DNA of 64,000 bases, from positions 8,866,001 to 8,930,000 of the forward strand of contig OX335657.1 in the NCBI GenBank assembly GCA_946894095.1. Reading direction: 5' to 3'. A program made the translations under genes and the position numbers. The notes under the pieces were generated by a model. The model was given only the letters and a program-made list of their open reading frames with translations. It searched no databases and was not told the DNA's origin. Below are positions 11,373 through 21,360 of the stretch, one piece after another (position 1 is the first letter of the stretch; each line of letters begins with the position of its first letter). The DNA is from Incurvaria masculella. Its lineage: Eukaryota; Arthropoda; Insecta; Lepidoptera; Incurvariidae.

Positions 11373-12247
11373 TGCACATTACGGCTTGTGGCTTTGGTAG
11401 CGATCAAGACATTGGAAATCAAATCATCAGCTTTACCTGCTAGTATTTATTGAATAAAAAATTACGTGAGGTGTGCTGCGACACCCGCTAGGAACCAAGT
11501 ATGTAGAGCTCAATGGTGGAGTACTGGACATAGTTCCACAACAAGTCCAATTCTACTGGGATTTAGGACAAAGCACTTATGTGTCCCACACAGCGAGTAT
11601 ACCGAAACTATGGTTTCGTACAGTACAGTATGGGGCGGCATAGCCACTTTTACATACAAAAACGGTAAGATCGGCGAGTCAGTTCGCTTACTAATTCGCA
11701 CACTGCTGATGTTCTTATAGTCCAAAAGGATAGCACAAGTGAACTATTTGTTTAGACGACTTTTTAAACATGCTCTAAAGAGGCTTGCAGGCGATCTTAA
11801 AAGTTTAAATTTTTTTAGGATTTTACAAGGAAGAAACAAGAGCATTTCCAGGTGAAAGTATAAACAGTTTATAAATCGGTTTAAATAGTTGAGATTGATA
11901 ACTATCTATGTACAGTTAACAAAAACGATTCATAATAAGAATATGTTGTTTAATGTTATGCATTCAAACTACAGTTAAATAGCTGCTCTCGAACGCAGCC
12001 GTCCAGTTAAGTGCATTATTTAGTTACCAATCTCATGCCAGGGAGAAGATTTCAGAATATCGATTTACTCTAGAACCGATCTCAGCCAGTCAATATACAT
12101 ATTTACTATCAGTTAAGGTAACTAAATTTCGACCAAATTGTTGAGTGTCGTAAGCGTGTTTTTAGTGTGCATCTGTGGAGTGGTTGTGATGTTGTTGAGT
12201 GCTAGCGTGACGCGTGCCACGCTCGTGCCAATTTGTGAATAGAGCCT
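11373..12247. other. no gene seen
   Basis: A short frame across 11466-11720 has no recognisable motif and an equally long frame opposite it. I see nothing else. Confidence 0.35.
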
Positions 12248-12251
12248 CCGC

Positions 12252-12490
12252 TCAGTAACCTTATTCTTGAAATTCCGTGCTCAGGAATCAGGAATCTTTC
12301 AGTCGTGAAAACAGCCTTTGTCAAATACCAATTGTCAAAGCGTTTTTCTCGTCGCAAAAGAGTTCGGAAAGCGGTGTTTCATAATTCAAGAATGAAGACC
12401 GTCGTCGATCGATAAAATCTCTTTGACAAACCCTATAAAGCGGTTCTCTCGACTGAAACATTCCTGAGCACGGGATTCCAAGAATAGGCC
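12252..12490. mobile_element. MITE with ~70-bp inverted ends (GTGCTCAGGAA family), copy 1
   Basis: The left end 'ttattcttgaaattccgtgc' + 'tcaggaatc' and the right end (reverse: 'tattcttggaatcccgtgct' + 'caggaatg') are inverted copies. They extend through 'tttcagtcg' to 'tttgtcaaa'. A second copy abuts the mariner at 13273-13430. No coding sequence. Confidence 0.7.
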
Positions 12491-12639
12491 TCCGCCCCCC
12501 ATACCCGCTCGCTGCTGCGTCTCCCTATCGCACCGCGCATCCGGACGCACGCTAGACGCCTTCTTTCCTACGCTGCTAAACTTGCATGTGTCGCCGTGAT
12601 ATTGTCAATGCCGTGCTATTTTGATCTGACTTGTGAACG

Positions 12640-12895
12640 AAATGATTGTATGATGATATTATGATTGAATCAACCGTGAAACAAGGATACATTACGAATA
12701 TAGTGCAAGGGTAGATTTGAACCAGCAAGCAAACCTTTCGCGGGCAGTGCATCTAACAATTCCGCCACCTGCTTTATACCTATAATTTGGATTTCGTCTA
12801 CAGTCCCTACTCCCGTAATCAATGACTCCCACTAACACAGTGTTTAAGGTTATACGATAATTAATTTAAAGCTTTACGCACATGCATTGCGGACA
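12640..12895 (-). repeat. dispersed repeat with internal tRNA-Leu-like cloverleaf, copy 1
   Basis: The tRNA-like core (minus, 12774-12703, 72 nt) reads aaGCAGG-TG-GCG-GAATTGTTAGA-TGC, an anticodon-arm region, then a T arm around TTCAAAT. The acceptor halves still form five pairs. The core is flanked on both sides by sequence shared with copies at 13024 and 18396, including 'gtgaaacaaggatacatta' and 'aatcaatgactcccactaac'. The tRNA-like part is therefore embedded in a longer repeat and is not a gene by itself. Confidence 0.7.
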
Positions 12896-13023
12896 CTGCA
12901 CTGCACCTAAATATTTAGCATCAGACGATAGAGCCAGGCCTAGGTGCACCTAATATAATATACGCTTTTTTCAAAGAATTTGATTTGTATTTAGAATTGG
13001 CCGTGAAGTTCATGTAATATTAT

Positions 13024-13168
13024 GGATGTGACATGTATTTATGTATAATAGACCGTGAAGCAAGGATACATTAATTAAAGAAAAAGTCCAGTATATATAA
13101 CGACTTTACGAATATACTGCAAGACTGGACCCGAACCAGCAATTCGGGGGTATTGCGTCTACTTAGAC
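13024..13168 (-). repeat. dispersed repeat with tRNA-Leu-like core, copy 2 (truncated)
   Basis: It keeps the 3' flank, a 3' acceptor half CTTGCAG, a T arm GCTGG-TTCGGGT-CCAGT and part of the D-arm region (GTAGACGC). The rest of the D arm and the outer flank are lost after ~13168. Confidence 0.65.
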
Positions 13169-13272
13169 CTATCAGCCTAGGCTGATGTGTCTAAATCATG
13201 TTCAAGTATGGTTATCACTGTTCATGTTTATAGGTTTTTTTTAGTTCTAAAATCTATTATCTCGGCGAAAAA

Positions 13273-13430
13273 CCTTGAATCACTGAAATACCGTGCTCCA
13301 GAATTTGTCTACTCATACGTTCCTCATCCATATCATCCTGTCAACAGTGTTTTTCCGCTCCGCTTCGCTAGTTTTCTCGTTTGAAAGATTCCCGGTTCCT
13401 GAGCACCGAATTCCAAGCATATGCCTATCT
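13273..13430. mobile_element. MITE (GTGCTCAGGAA family), copy 2
   Basis: The right end is 'ttcctgagcaccgaattcca' followed by agcatatgcc. The left end, 'ccttgaatcactgaaatacc' followed by gtgctccag, is more diverged. The mariner begins only a few bases after the right end. Confidence 0.6.
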
Positions 13431-13432
13431 AA

Positions 13433-14713
13433 TAGGTCGGGGAAAAAGTCTTTTCGCATTATAGTATGTATGAACTTGTAATAAAATCTCTTTGGCAATA
13501 CTATTTGTATCTGGCTGGTTTTGGTATCATTGAAAGTTTAAATTTTAAAGAACATAATTCCAAATTCAAATTAGGAAAATGTGTGATTCTCATTTGTTTT
13601 TCGTACTGTCAAAATGAGTGAATCTAATGAAGAAATTCGATACATTTTAAAATTTTACTACAAAAAAGGTAAAAATGCAACGCAAGCCGCGAAACAATTT
13701 TGCGATGTTTATGGACCTAGTGCAGTGTCTGTGAGAGTAGCACAAATTTGGTTTATGCGTTTTCAATCCGGAAATTTTGATGTCAAAGATGCACGTCGCT
13801 CTGGTCGCCCTATTACGGATAAAATGGATGCCATTTTTGAAAAAGTGGAGCAAGATCGGCATATCAGTAGTTACGACGTAGCTGAAGAACTAGGAATTGA
13901 CCACAAAACAGTTTTGGCGCATTTGAAAAAACTGGGTACACAAAAAAGCTCGATATTTGGGTACCTCACGAGCTCACTGAAAGAAACCTAATGAACCGTG
14001 TACTCATTTGTGATTCTTTATTACGACGTAATGAAACCGAACCATTTTTGAAGAAGCTGATAACTGGTGATGAAAAGTGGATCACGTACGACAAGAACGT
14101 GCGAAAAAGGTCGTGGTCAAAGGCCGGTCAAGCTTCACAGACTGTGGCGAAACCCGGGTTAACTCGCAACAAGGTGATGCTGTGTGTGTGGTGGGATTGG
14201 AAGGGCATTATTAATTATGAGCTGTTACCACCAGGCAGGACCATCGACTCTGAACTCTACTGCGAACAACTGATGAGATTAAAGCAAGAAGTTGAGAGAA
14301 AGCGGCCGGAATTAATCAACAGAAGGGGTGTGGTTTTTCATCATGATAACGCTAGACCTCACACATCTTTAGCCACTCAGCAAAAACTAAGAGAGTTTGG
14401 CTGGGAGGTGTTAATTCATCCGCCGTATAGTCCTGACCTTGCACCTTCAGATTTCCACCTGTTTAGGTCTCTTCAGAATTCTTTAGGCAGTGTCAGGTTA
14501 ACATCACGAGAGGACTGCCAAAACCACTTGTCGCGGTATATTGATCAGAAGTCCCAATATTTCTATAGCAATGGGATCATGTCCCTACCTACAAGATGGC
14601 AAAAAGTTATCGAACAAAATGGTACCTACATACTTTAGTTAAATGTAAATAAACCATATTAAAAAATGTTTTGAATTTTCTTAAAAAATGCGAAGAAACT
14701 TTTTTAATATATA
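13433..14713 (+). mobile_element. mariner transposon, cecropia-like, with degraded right end
   Basis: A TA at 13433-13434 is followed by the left inverted end GGTCGGGGAAAAAGTCTTTT + CGCATT. The right end (14687-14705) matches its inner part in reverse (AAAAAGTTTCTTCGCATT). The outer bases that should complement GGTCGGGG are instead 'aatatata', so the right terminus is mutated or rearranged and the exact end is uncertain. The element is about 1.28 kb, normal for mariner. It encodes a frameshifted transposase (13614-14638). The subfamily call (cecropia type, as in silkmoths) rests on remembered protein similarity. Confidence 0.85.
13614..14638 (+). pseudogene. mariner transposase, DD34D, broken by one frameshift
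   Basis: The transposase binds the element's inverted ends and performs cut-and-paste transposition in the nucleus. Part one (13614 to ~13940) starts with ATG and MSESNEEIRYILKFYY, with an N-terminal helix-turn-helix DNA-binding region (~residues 1-110) including the linker SGRP. After 13940 the frame must move by one base: an A-run holds six A where seven would keep the frame. The shifted frame then gives the mariner signature WVPHEL and continues to the stop at 14636-14638. Catalytic residues are all present: D in TGDEKW, D in HHDNARPH, and D in YSPDLAPSD. Exactly 34 residues separate the last two. With the one base restored the length would be about 341 residues, normal for the family. As it stands it cannot make a full enzyme. 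Confidence 0.93.
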
Positions 14714-15682
14714 TCTAAAACCCCTATAATACATGGCGGAATCATTAGACGCACTGCCCACGATTAGTTATCTCGCAGTTTGCTTCCAGCCTTTACCCAT
14801 ACCCAATCTGCTAACCCTGCGTACTTTCTCCGATGTGTTCTTTGCCTCACGGTTGATGCTACTCAAACCTACTGTGGATTATGGCCATTGTTCGAGATAA
14901 TCGATAGTTTCCACATCGACACTCGACGCGTCTCCGGAGGGCTGGCCAGCACTACCTTCGAACAGCCGCGGGCTCATTAGAATGATGGATGTCGTGCTCT
15001 CGGCTGTATCAACACGCTCCGGCGAGCGACCGAAACCGTCACGTGCAAGCAAACAGAGAGGAATTGGGGCTGCCGCCATTGCTACCGACTTGTGACCGTT
15101 GAGGCTGCTTGGCATGTTGGGATTATATCGATACTCAGGGCACACTGAAAGTTTCTGAAATCTAATAAATACATCCAGATTTTGAGACATTTAACCTTCG
15201 GTAACCATCATTCATTCAGGCATTCGTCATTTAATGCCAATTGAAGTTTCTGGGAACTGTACGATTGACTTAAGAAAGAAAGAAAGAAATTAAATGCCAA
15301 TTGAAGTTTCTGGGAACTATCTAATTTTTTAATTATAAAGAACTAACTAAAGAAAGAATTTGTTTTATTGTGCAATTACATTAAAAAATATGCACCGAAC
15401 AATTAAATCTAACAAAGCGGAACTGCACAAAGGCAGATAACGTAGTAAGAAATCATAGATAAAACATCCAATCCGAGTCAAAAGAAATGAAAAAGAAAAT
15501 CTTCATACACATATTATTTTCTCTATGGTTTGACCTAGGATACAATATCAAGTAAATTGGAACAGTATTTTCAAATGATTAGTAAATTTCCCTTGTATCG
15601 GAATGCACCCTTCTTATCTGAGATGTTCATTTTTATTCAGAATTTCTTCAGGGTCTGAAATCCATTTAAAACACTTCTTGCC
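14714..15682. other. no gene seen; short duplicated block
   Basis: A 28-base block with 'atgccaattgaagtttctgg' occurs at 15231-15258 and again at 15291-15318, separated by a GAAA run. A short minus-strand frame near 14879-15190 has no recognisable motif. Confidence 0.4.
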
Positions 15683-15722
15683 AGGTAGTTCGACTAATCC
15701 CGCCCGGTACCATCGCATTTAA
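15683..15722 (+). mobile_element. short SINE fragment
   Basis: 'atcccgcccggtaccatcgc' matches the middle of the SINE only; the flanks do not. Confidence 0.4.
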
Positions 15723-15989
15723 TAAAGTATAAGTCACACGGCAAACCGTGTTTGTTTGTTTTCAGTCCAGGTCAGTCTAGTCATGGTTTATGTTTGGTTT
15801 TGATATTGATTTTTGCGATTCTAAAAACTGATTAATATTGTACTTTATTTAATTTGATATTGTATTTTGTTATTATCTTTATATTTTGAGAAATACATCA
15901 TTAAAATATATACACTGTGAACACAAACAAAATAATTCCCAAACAAAATGAAACCAGGAACTTACTACTAACTAAAACTATACTAGCTA

Positions 15990-16360
15990 AACTAAATAGA
16001 ACTATTCCTCTATGCCCGCCGAGCTGCCAATAGTACCTAAAATGCTCTGTGCGTTTCCCCTCTAAATTTCCAAGCTATGTTATTATTTTATTTGTAGTTT
16101 TTATTTGTAGTATTGTGTGTTAATATTATTTTCTATGTGTTTAAAAATGTTCTAATGCCTAACGGTGTGAAGAATAAATATATAACTGCAGATATTTCTA
16201 TTGCCTTTCCTCATCACCCCAAGGGTTGACTGGAAGAAATCACTCTTAGTGATAAGTCCGCCTTTTTACAGTATCGTTGTTTTGCTGTATATTTTCTTTG
16301 AATTGTATTTTTGTTATTGCACAATATAGAATTTATTCATTCATTCAAATAAATAAATAA
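15990..16360 (+). mobile_element. non-LTR retrotransposon 3' end with AAAT tail
   Basis: 'ggttgactggaagaaatcac' with a small hairpin, then 'ataagtccgcctttttac', 'ttattgcacaatatagaa' and a terminal (AAAT)n. I recognise this as a typical lepidopteran LINE 3' UTR. No coding part remains. A SINE fragment starts immediately after it. Confidence 0.6.
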
Positions 16361-16815
16361 GGTCCTGGTATGGCATCAGAGCCGGTAGTCTCAGTTGTCA
16401 CCTAAATTAGCGTTACGGCAAACCGATCGACTGGCGTTTTCAAATGTATGGAGAAATTGAAGAGCGCGCGCAGCGGGCGTTAAGCGAACTAACATTTGCG
16501 AGTCCGAGCTTGATTTGACAGCTTACTCAACGTTGCCGTAAATACGTCGACGTTGCCGTTTACGTCCACTCCGCGTTTTCATACAAATCGGAAGTCCGCG
16601 TTCGACTTTGACAGCTTGAAGAAGTAAAACCACAGAATATCTAGTAAAAAAATGTATGGAGTTTGGAGAAAACGCCAGTCGATCGGTTTGCCGTAAACGC
16701 CAATTTAGGTGAGAACTCAGACTGACCACTCAGGTTACTTCGCGAAATTAGGTGCGATAGGCTAATTTCATAGCAGTAGGTGTGATATGGCCATCCATGG
16801 CCAGTAGATTAAAAA
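16361..16815 (+). mobile_element. SINE 3' part split by a MITE
   Basis: 'aaggtcctggtatggcatc' (16361-16377) and 'gcgataggctaatttcatag' + ...ggccatccatggccag (from 16732) are neighbouring parts of the SINE body in other copies. Here they are separated by the MITE at 16378-16731, so the MITE is younger than this SINE copy. Confidence 0.7.
16378..16731. mobile_element. 350-bp MITE (GTCACCTAAATT family), copy 1
   Basis: The inverted ends pair over about 60 bases: 'cagttgtcacctaaatt' + 'agcgttacggcaaaccgatc' at the left, and the same blocks reversed at 16660-16725. The body matches, in opposite orientation, the copy at 23106-23455. No transposase; superfamily and target duplication unclear. Confidence 0.85.
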
Positions 16816-17312
16816 ATATAATTGTTAACGTGCTAAAGTTTCACAGTAACATTACGGACACTTATCTTTTCGATTAATTCCAGATGATGTCATTCAAAGT
16901 CGACTAGCGGACGTTGCAACAGCGTGTATGAACGAGTGAGCCCAGCCCCGAGATGGTTCCAAAGTGATAACAATTAAAGAAGAACATCTGTTTGCCCGTG
17001 TTCTACATTTCTTGATTAAGTTATAACAGGAAGGAGAAATTTATTCATTCTACTCCCGAGTATTCTCTACCATTTTTCTACCATGTACGTACAATTAAAC
17101 TGTAAATTTATGAATTGGTAGTCAGAAGCTCTATAACCAGAACAAACTCGAACCCTAAAAAAACATCTAAACCAGGTAAAGAATTCTGATAGTAGGCAAC
17201 CAAGCAATTAGTATTGGTTTGAGGCGTTCCATATTTGTCCCTAGTGGGTGAAAAACAAATTTTAAAAAATGACCCTAAACTAGAATGAATTCGTCGTTTT
17301 AGTGTTGATTTC

Positions 17313-17488
17313 CTAAGGCTGAGATAAATAGTCGTAACAGAAACTATGACTTAACAAAAGTAGTACTTTGTGACGTCACTTTGACACATTTTGTATGGAC
17401 GAAATCGCAAAGTAATGCAAATTGACGTCACAAAGTACTACTTTTCGTTAGTCTTAGTTTCTGTTACGACTATTTATCTCAGCCTAAG
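17313..17488. mobile_element. 176-bp foldback MITE with paired TGACGTCA sites
   Basis: The ends 'ctaaggctgagataaatagt' and its reverse complement continue inward for about 60 bases through 'cgtaacagaaact' and 'agtagtactttgtgacgtca'. The palindrome TGACGTCA, the consensus CREB/ATF-type site, lies in each arm at 17371-17378 and 17423-17430. Confidence 0.85.
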
Positions 17489-17594
17489 ACTCCACGCGCC
17501 GGCGCTAGAATATGAGCCTGGTTACCACCCAAGTCCAGAGCTCTCATTGAGACTAATCAGCTAAACCCAAACTAGAAAAGTTTCGCACCATAAA

Positions 17595-18388
17595 CATATA
17601 TGTGTTTGTGTGTATGTTTTATATAGACTCCAAAACGGCGTGACCGATTTAGATGAAATTTTCAAATTAGCAAATCAGGTGATCCTGTGAACTTTATAGC
17701 GATCGGAAGAACAGGTTTTTTTTTGTTTTTTACTGTTCGCGAGCAAGTCACATTCAAACCGTAGGGGAGCACGGAACCAATTTCATTTTAACTCGCCTCT
17801 ATACTATAGCTATCTAGCTAGTGCCATCATGTCAGCGGGAGGGTACGCACGTTTCGCACGCACCCGGATATTTCGTGTATTTGATGCCAAGGTAACGACT
17901 AGTCTGATTTTGTAAAATTGCGGTATTTTTGTTTTTTTTTTTTAAAACAACCTCGTTATGGCTGAAAGGTATAAGATTGTTTTATTTTCATTATTTCTAA
18001 ATAGAAATATAACAGAAAAAATGGCTTTGAAAGGTAGAAATGGTCGTTTTAGAAATATTTTTGAATTCGACGATTATACAAGTGTTTTGGACCAAATGGG
18101 GATGTGTACCTTTGCAAACGTACATTCTATAAGCTCAGTATTTTTTCAATGTCTAACAACCAATGCCTTCATTCATTTTTAGGAAATTATTCCCCTTAAC
18201 TTAACATCACGCTGCGACCCTTAAGAGCCCAAAAAAAGAAAAAAAGTTCGAAAGTACGCGAAAACAAAGTAGTAGCACGGGCGGGCAATGCGACGCGGTG
18301 GATAGGGGTCGGAGGGCGCATTAAACAGAGCTCCATTCGGGTAGTTCAAAACGAGATTGACCCGAGTGGAGTCGGGAACCTCAGCTAG
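17595..18388 (+). mobile_element. Helitron-like element, ~0.8 kb
   Basis: The 3' end is ...CCCGAgtggagTCGGGaacctcagCTAG followed by T. That gives a 5-bp stem 10 bases before a CTRR terminus, as expected for a Helitron. The 5' part has the phrase 'gtgaccgatttagatgaaat', like the corresponding region of the other Helitron-like copies. The 5' boundary is only approximate. A 74-codon frame (17958-18182) lies inside after a T-run; I do not recognise it. Confidence 0.45.
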
Positions 18389-18395
18389 TTTTATG

Positions 18396-18675
18396 ACATG
18401 TATGTATGTATAATCGACTGTGAAGCAAGGACACTTTAATTAAAAAAATATCCATATAAAAAGAGCTAATTTACGAATATACTACAAGGCTGGACCCGAA
18501 CCAGCAAAACATACCATTCGCGGGTATTGCGTCTATCCAATTTCGCCACCTGCTGTATACCCATAATTTGTAATTCTCCTACAGTCGCTCTTCCAGTAAT
18601 CAATGCCTCCCACTAACACAGTTTTTAAGATGATACCTACATACATTTATTTAACGCTATACCTGCGTTACGGAC
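18396..18675 (-). repeat. dispersed repeat with complete tRNA-Leu-like cloverleaf, copy 3
   Basis: Core on the minus strand, 18555-18482, 74 nt. The acceptor CAGCAGG/CTTGTAG gives six of seven pairs with wobbles. The D stem GCG/CGC encloses AAATTGGATAGA. The anticodon arm ATACC-CGCGAAT-GGTAT has a perfect 5-bp stem and 7-nt loop. A 5-nt variable loop follows, then the T arm GCTGG-TTCGGGT-CCAGC with a perfect stem. Position 33 is G, not the near-universal U. The core sits between flanks shared with copies 1 and 2. The D arm resembles that of bacterial tRNA-Leu. Confidence 0.8.
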
Positions 18676-18696
18676 CTTGAATATTCAAAGATATTG

Positions 18697-18745
18697 ACGT
18701 CGCTTATTCCTTTCTTATTTCCTTATTCCTTGGAATAAGCGACGT
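18697..18745. repeat. short perfect inverted repeat
   Basis: ACGTCGCTTATTCC (18697-18710) and its exact complement (18732-18745) surround a 21-base T/C-rich loop. Confidence 0.8.
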
Positions 18746-19671
18746 AATGCTTAGTATGAAAATGTATATTTACTCAGCTAGTTTCACTCATAAAAAGGAC
18801 ATTATTACAAAAATCATTCCACGTATAATTCAAAAGCACATTAAGTGGTAACACGGCTCCGAATTTGAAAGTCCCATTTTTTCACCATCGTGCAAAGTCA
18901 GTTCACCGATCTAGACGGGCATTCTAGAAATACTAGAGTAGACATTGCACTTCCCAAGCGGCACGAGACCCAGCAAAAAGGTGCTACCGTCATTGTTTAT
19001 TTATGAGACTCCGTAATTGGTTCTTTGAAATATCGCACCGACCGGGCTTTTTCTGCTAATACGGATAATCGCGATGGTTTTGTGAAAAAGTGTCACGTCC
19101 ACCTGTGGAACGTGGATGCCGGCTTTGTCGCGTAGCAACACAAAATGTTCGAGTAAAAGTGATTATACTTAGAGAATGGGTGGCGTCCGGGGATGCCCAG
19201 ACGAGCGAAACTTCTGCACATTTATGGAAGGATCCATTTCATAATGAACTCGTCCGTCCGCCGAAAGCGGTGACAGCAACGTTTTTCCCCAGTTTGACTT
19301 CCATAGTTGACTTATTATTTAAGGTTGGGCTGCGAGCTTTTTAGCCCGCTGTCACTGCGACCTTTACAGATCTATTGTGACTTTTCCCTGCTTACAGTTC
19401 ACCCTCAATTCCTGCCTCCTTCAGGAAGTGCAGGATTTTGTGATGACTTTAATATCATCTGGGTCTCGTAAATATCCCTCAAAGATGGAATTTCTCTTAT
19501 GAATTTGTGGTCCACAGTCGCACAGAAGGTGGTCGGTAACTGTCGGTTCCATTTTTTTTGTTAACTTTGCTGACAGGCAACATAGTTAGAGTCCGATTAG
19601 GCAGAAAAAGGTTCAATCTTTTCAGCCTCCTTTTGAGGAATTCTTATGTACAAGTGCTCCTTGGTCTGGAA
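18746..19671. other. no gene seen
   Basis: Low-copy-looking DNA. A frame at 19090-19344 has no motif I recognise. Confidence 0.3.
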
Positions 19672-19720
19672 GTGCAGGATAGCGCAGTGGTTTGGGCTCA
19701 ACATGGAACCCAGATCCACA
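19672..19720 (+). repeat. tRNA-like fragment, left member of an inverted pair
   Basis: 'gcgcagtggtttgggctcaa' plus 'catggaacccagatcc' is found again, reversed, at 20471-20530. The A-box-like start (agcgcagtgg) suggests a tRNA-derived origin. Confidence 0.5.
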
Positions 19721-20470
19721 GGAAAAAATATCCTCCCTGTTTGTATCACTGGTCTGTTTGTCCATCCGTCCATGTTCAGAGCCTTTAATGTTTAGCTCTA
19801 TTGCTGAAATTCCCGTAGCGAATGGATACGATTATTTGCGCAAAGCCAAAACATTGTGGAACAAATTAAGCCAAATTCATGTGAAAATATTTGCACAATA
19901 TTTTTGACTAAAGAATATATATTATAATTACAAAACATAAACTATAGAAACAGATAAGTTAGGAGGATTTAAAAATAATATTAAAATAAAAAATTATGGA
20001 GTGTTAATCTCAGAATCAGAAGCCAACTTTAAGTTAATACTTTATTTGTTGGCCCAAAATTTACATTTTTTTGTTATTGAACCACAATGAATTGGACAAC
20101 TCAAATTTGTGCATCAAAGTTCATGTTGTGTATTGAGATCAGAACATAGGATATTTGATTTACTAAAAAACATAAAAATATAATAATAACTCACACATTC
20201 CATTATAATGTAGTGTAGTAATTTTTTTTACTAGATTGACACAAAATTTGGTAAATATAAACTGAAGGTCCAGTTTTTTACTCAATTATAATTACTTTTA
20301 TCTTTAAATATATAGATTGCAGATCTTTTAAATACTCCACCGACCCAATAAAAATAATATACGATACCTTATGTTTCATTATGTTTTATGTTATAATATA
20401 TATTATTGAAAGTACTTTTGACGTACCAGTATGCAAACAAGGTCCATAATAATTAGATATTATAAATATT
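19721..20470. other. AT-rich spacer between inverted tRNA-like fragments
   Basis: Strongly AT-rich, with no coding content seen. Confidence 0.4.
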
Positions 20471-20530
20471 AGATCTACGGATCCATTCTGTGGTTTCCAC
20501 GTTGAGCCCAAAACCATTGCGCAATCGTGT
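20471..20530 (-). repeat. tRNA-like fragment, right member of an inverted pair
   Basis: The reverse complement reads 'gcgcaatggttttgggctca' + 'acgtggaaaccacag', matching 19672-19720. The RTE reverse-transcriptase tail begins right beside it. Confidence 0.5.
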
Positions 20531-20533
20531 ACT

Positions 20534-20800
20534 TGCCGACGTACCAGAGTAGTCGATATTGGACACCGGGTGGCTAAGCTCAAGTGGCAGTGGGCGGGTC
20601 ACGTCAGCCGAAGAGACGACGACCGTTGGAATAACCGTGTCCTAAACTGGTGGCCGTGGACAGGAAAACGGAGTGTGGGAAGACCACCCGCCAGGTGGGA
20701 CGACGACATCGAGTGCGTCGGCGGAGAGCAGTGGTTCCGTACCGCTGAGGGCCGGGAGGACTGGACGAAAATTGGAGAGCAGTGGACGCAAACACGCTGA
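20534..20800 (+). pseudogene. RTE-type LINE reverse-transcriptase C-terminal tail
   Basis: The frame reads RRTRVVDIGHRVAKLKWQWA, then GHVSRRDDDRW, TGKRSVGRPPARWDDDI and finally GREDWTKIGEQW before a TGA at 20798-20800. The WQWAGH, RSVGRPPxRWxDD and terminal W-x-x-x-G-E motifs are the end of RTE-clade endonuclease/reverse-transcriptase proteins, known to be abundant in moths. Nothing upstream of ~20534 continues the protein, so the polymerase core is absent. The GC content is well above the surroundings. Confidence 0.8.
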
Positions 20801-21060
20801 TTGACTAGTAGTTCCAGACCGGGGGGCACCCTGTGCCGTGTCTCCTGCCCCGCTCACGCGCCGCTCTCGCGAGAAAGTAAAGCATCCGTCGCGTCTGTAA
20901 TCAACGGAACCAGTCCGACCGGTGCGGCGGCGGCGGCTGCGGTGGCGGCGCATGAGGAAAACTGTATCACTTGCAGAAAAACACGCCGACGGCATGGCAT
21001 AGAGAGCGAAACTGCGGCGCGGCGTGCTCGTCTGCGACTAACCTTACCCTAACCTACCGC
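20801..21060. other. GC-rich island after the RTE tail
   Basis: It holds GCG/GGC runs (20920-20950). The frames are long only because of composition and carry no motif. Confidence 0.3.
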
Positions 21061-21360
21061 TGTATTTTCGATCTCTTAATCCAAAACTGCCGCACGGAGT
21101 CACTTTTTGACTCGTCGCGTTCGTGTTGTCGCCCCGCTCGTCCGCACCCTAGCCAGTTTTACAATATGTTATTTGCCTTAACCTATTATTTCACTATTAG
21201 TTAACTATCATCCGTTCTTAAAGTGCAGGTTGTGTTTGCCTGTTATTGGGTCTGCACGCTGGTATATTTAATATGTCTGTATAAACGTGAATGTAAAAGT
21301 GTTAAGCTTTTGGCAAACCTTTATAAATTGTATAAATAAAAGATCTCATCATCTAGCTAG

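Noticed and set aside
12244..12495. GCCTCCGC on both sides of the MITE as an 8-bp target duplication (hAT type)
   Set aside because: The second MITE copy shows homology extending into these bases, so they may belong to the element's ends.
18482..18555. A functional tRNA gene
   Set aside because: The fold is good, but G replaces the near-universal U33, the core is embedded in a longer repeat with other decayed copies, and the acceptor stem has a mismatch.
12640..18675. Bacterial contamination explaining the tRNA-Leu-like sequence
   Set aside because: The copies are dispersed, diverged and flanked by repeat sequence within clearly eukaryotic DNA.
20801..21052. 83-codon GC-rich frame after the RTE tail as a gene
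   Set aside because: Composition-driven Ala/Arg stretches, with frames of similar length on the other strand.
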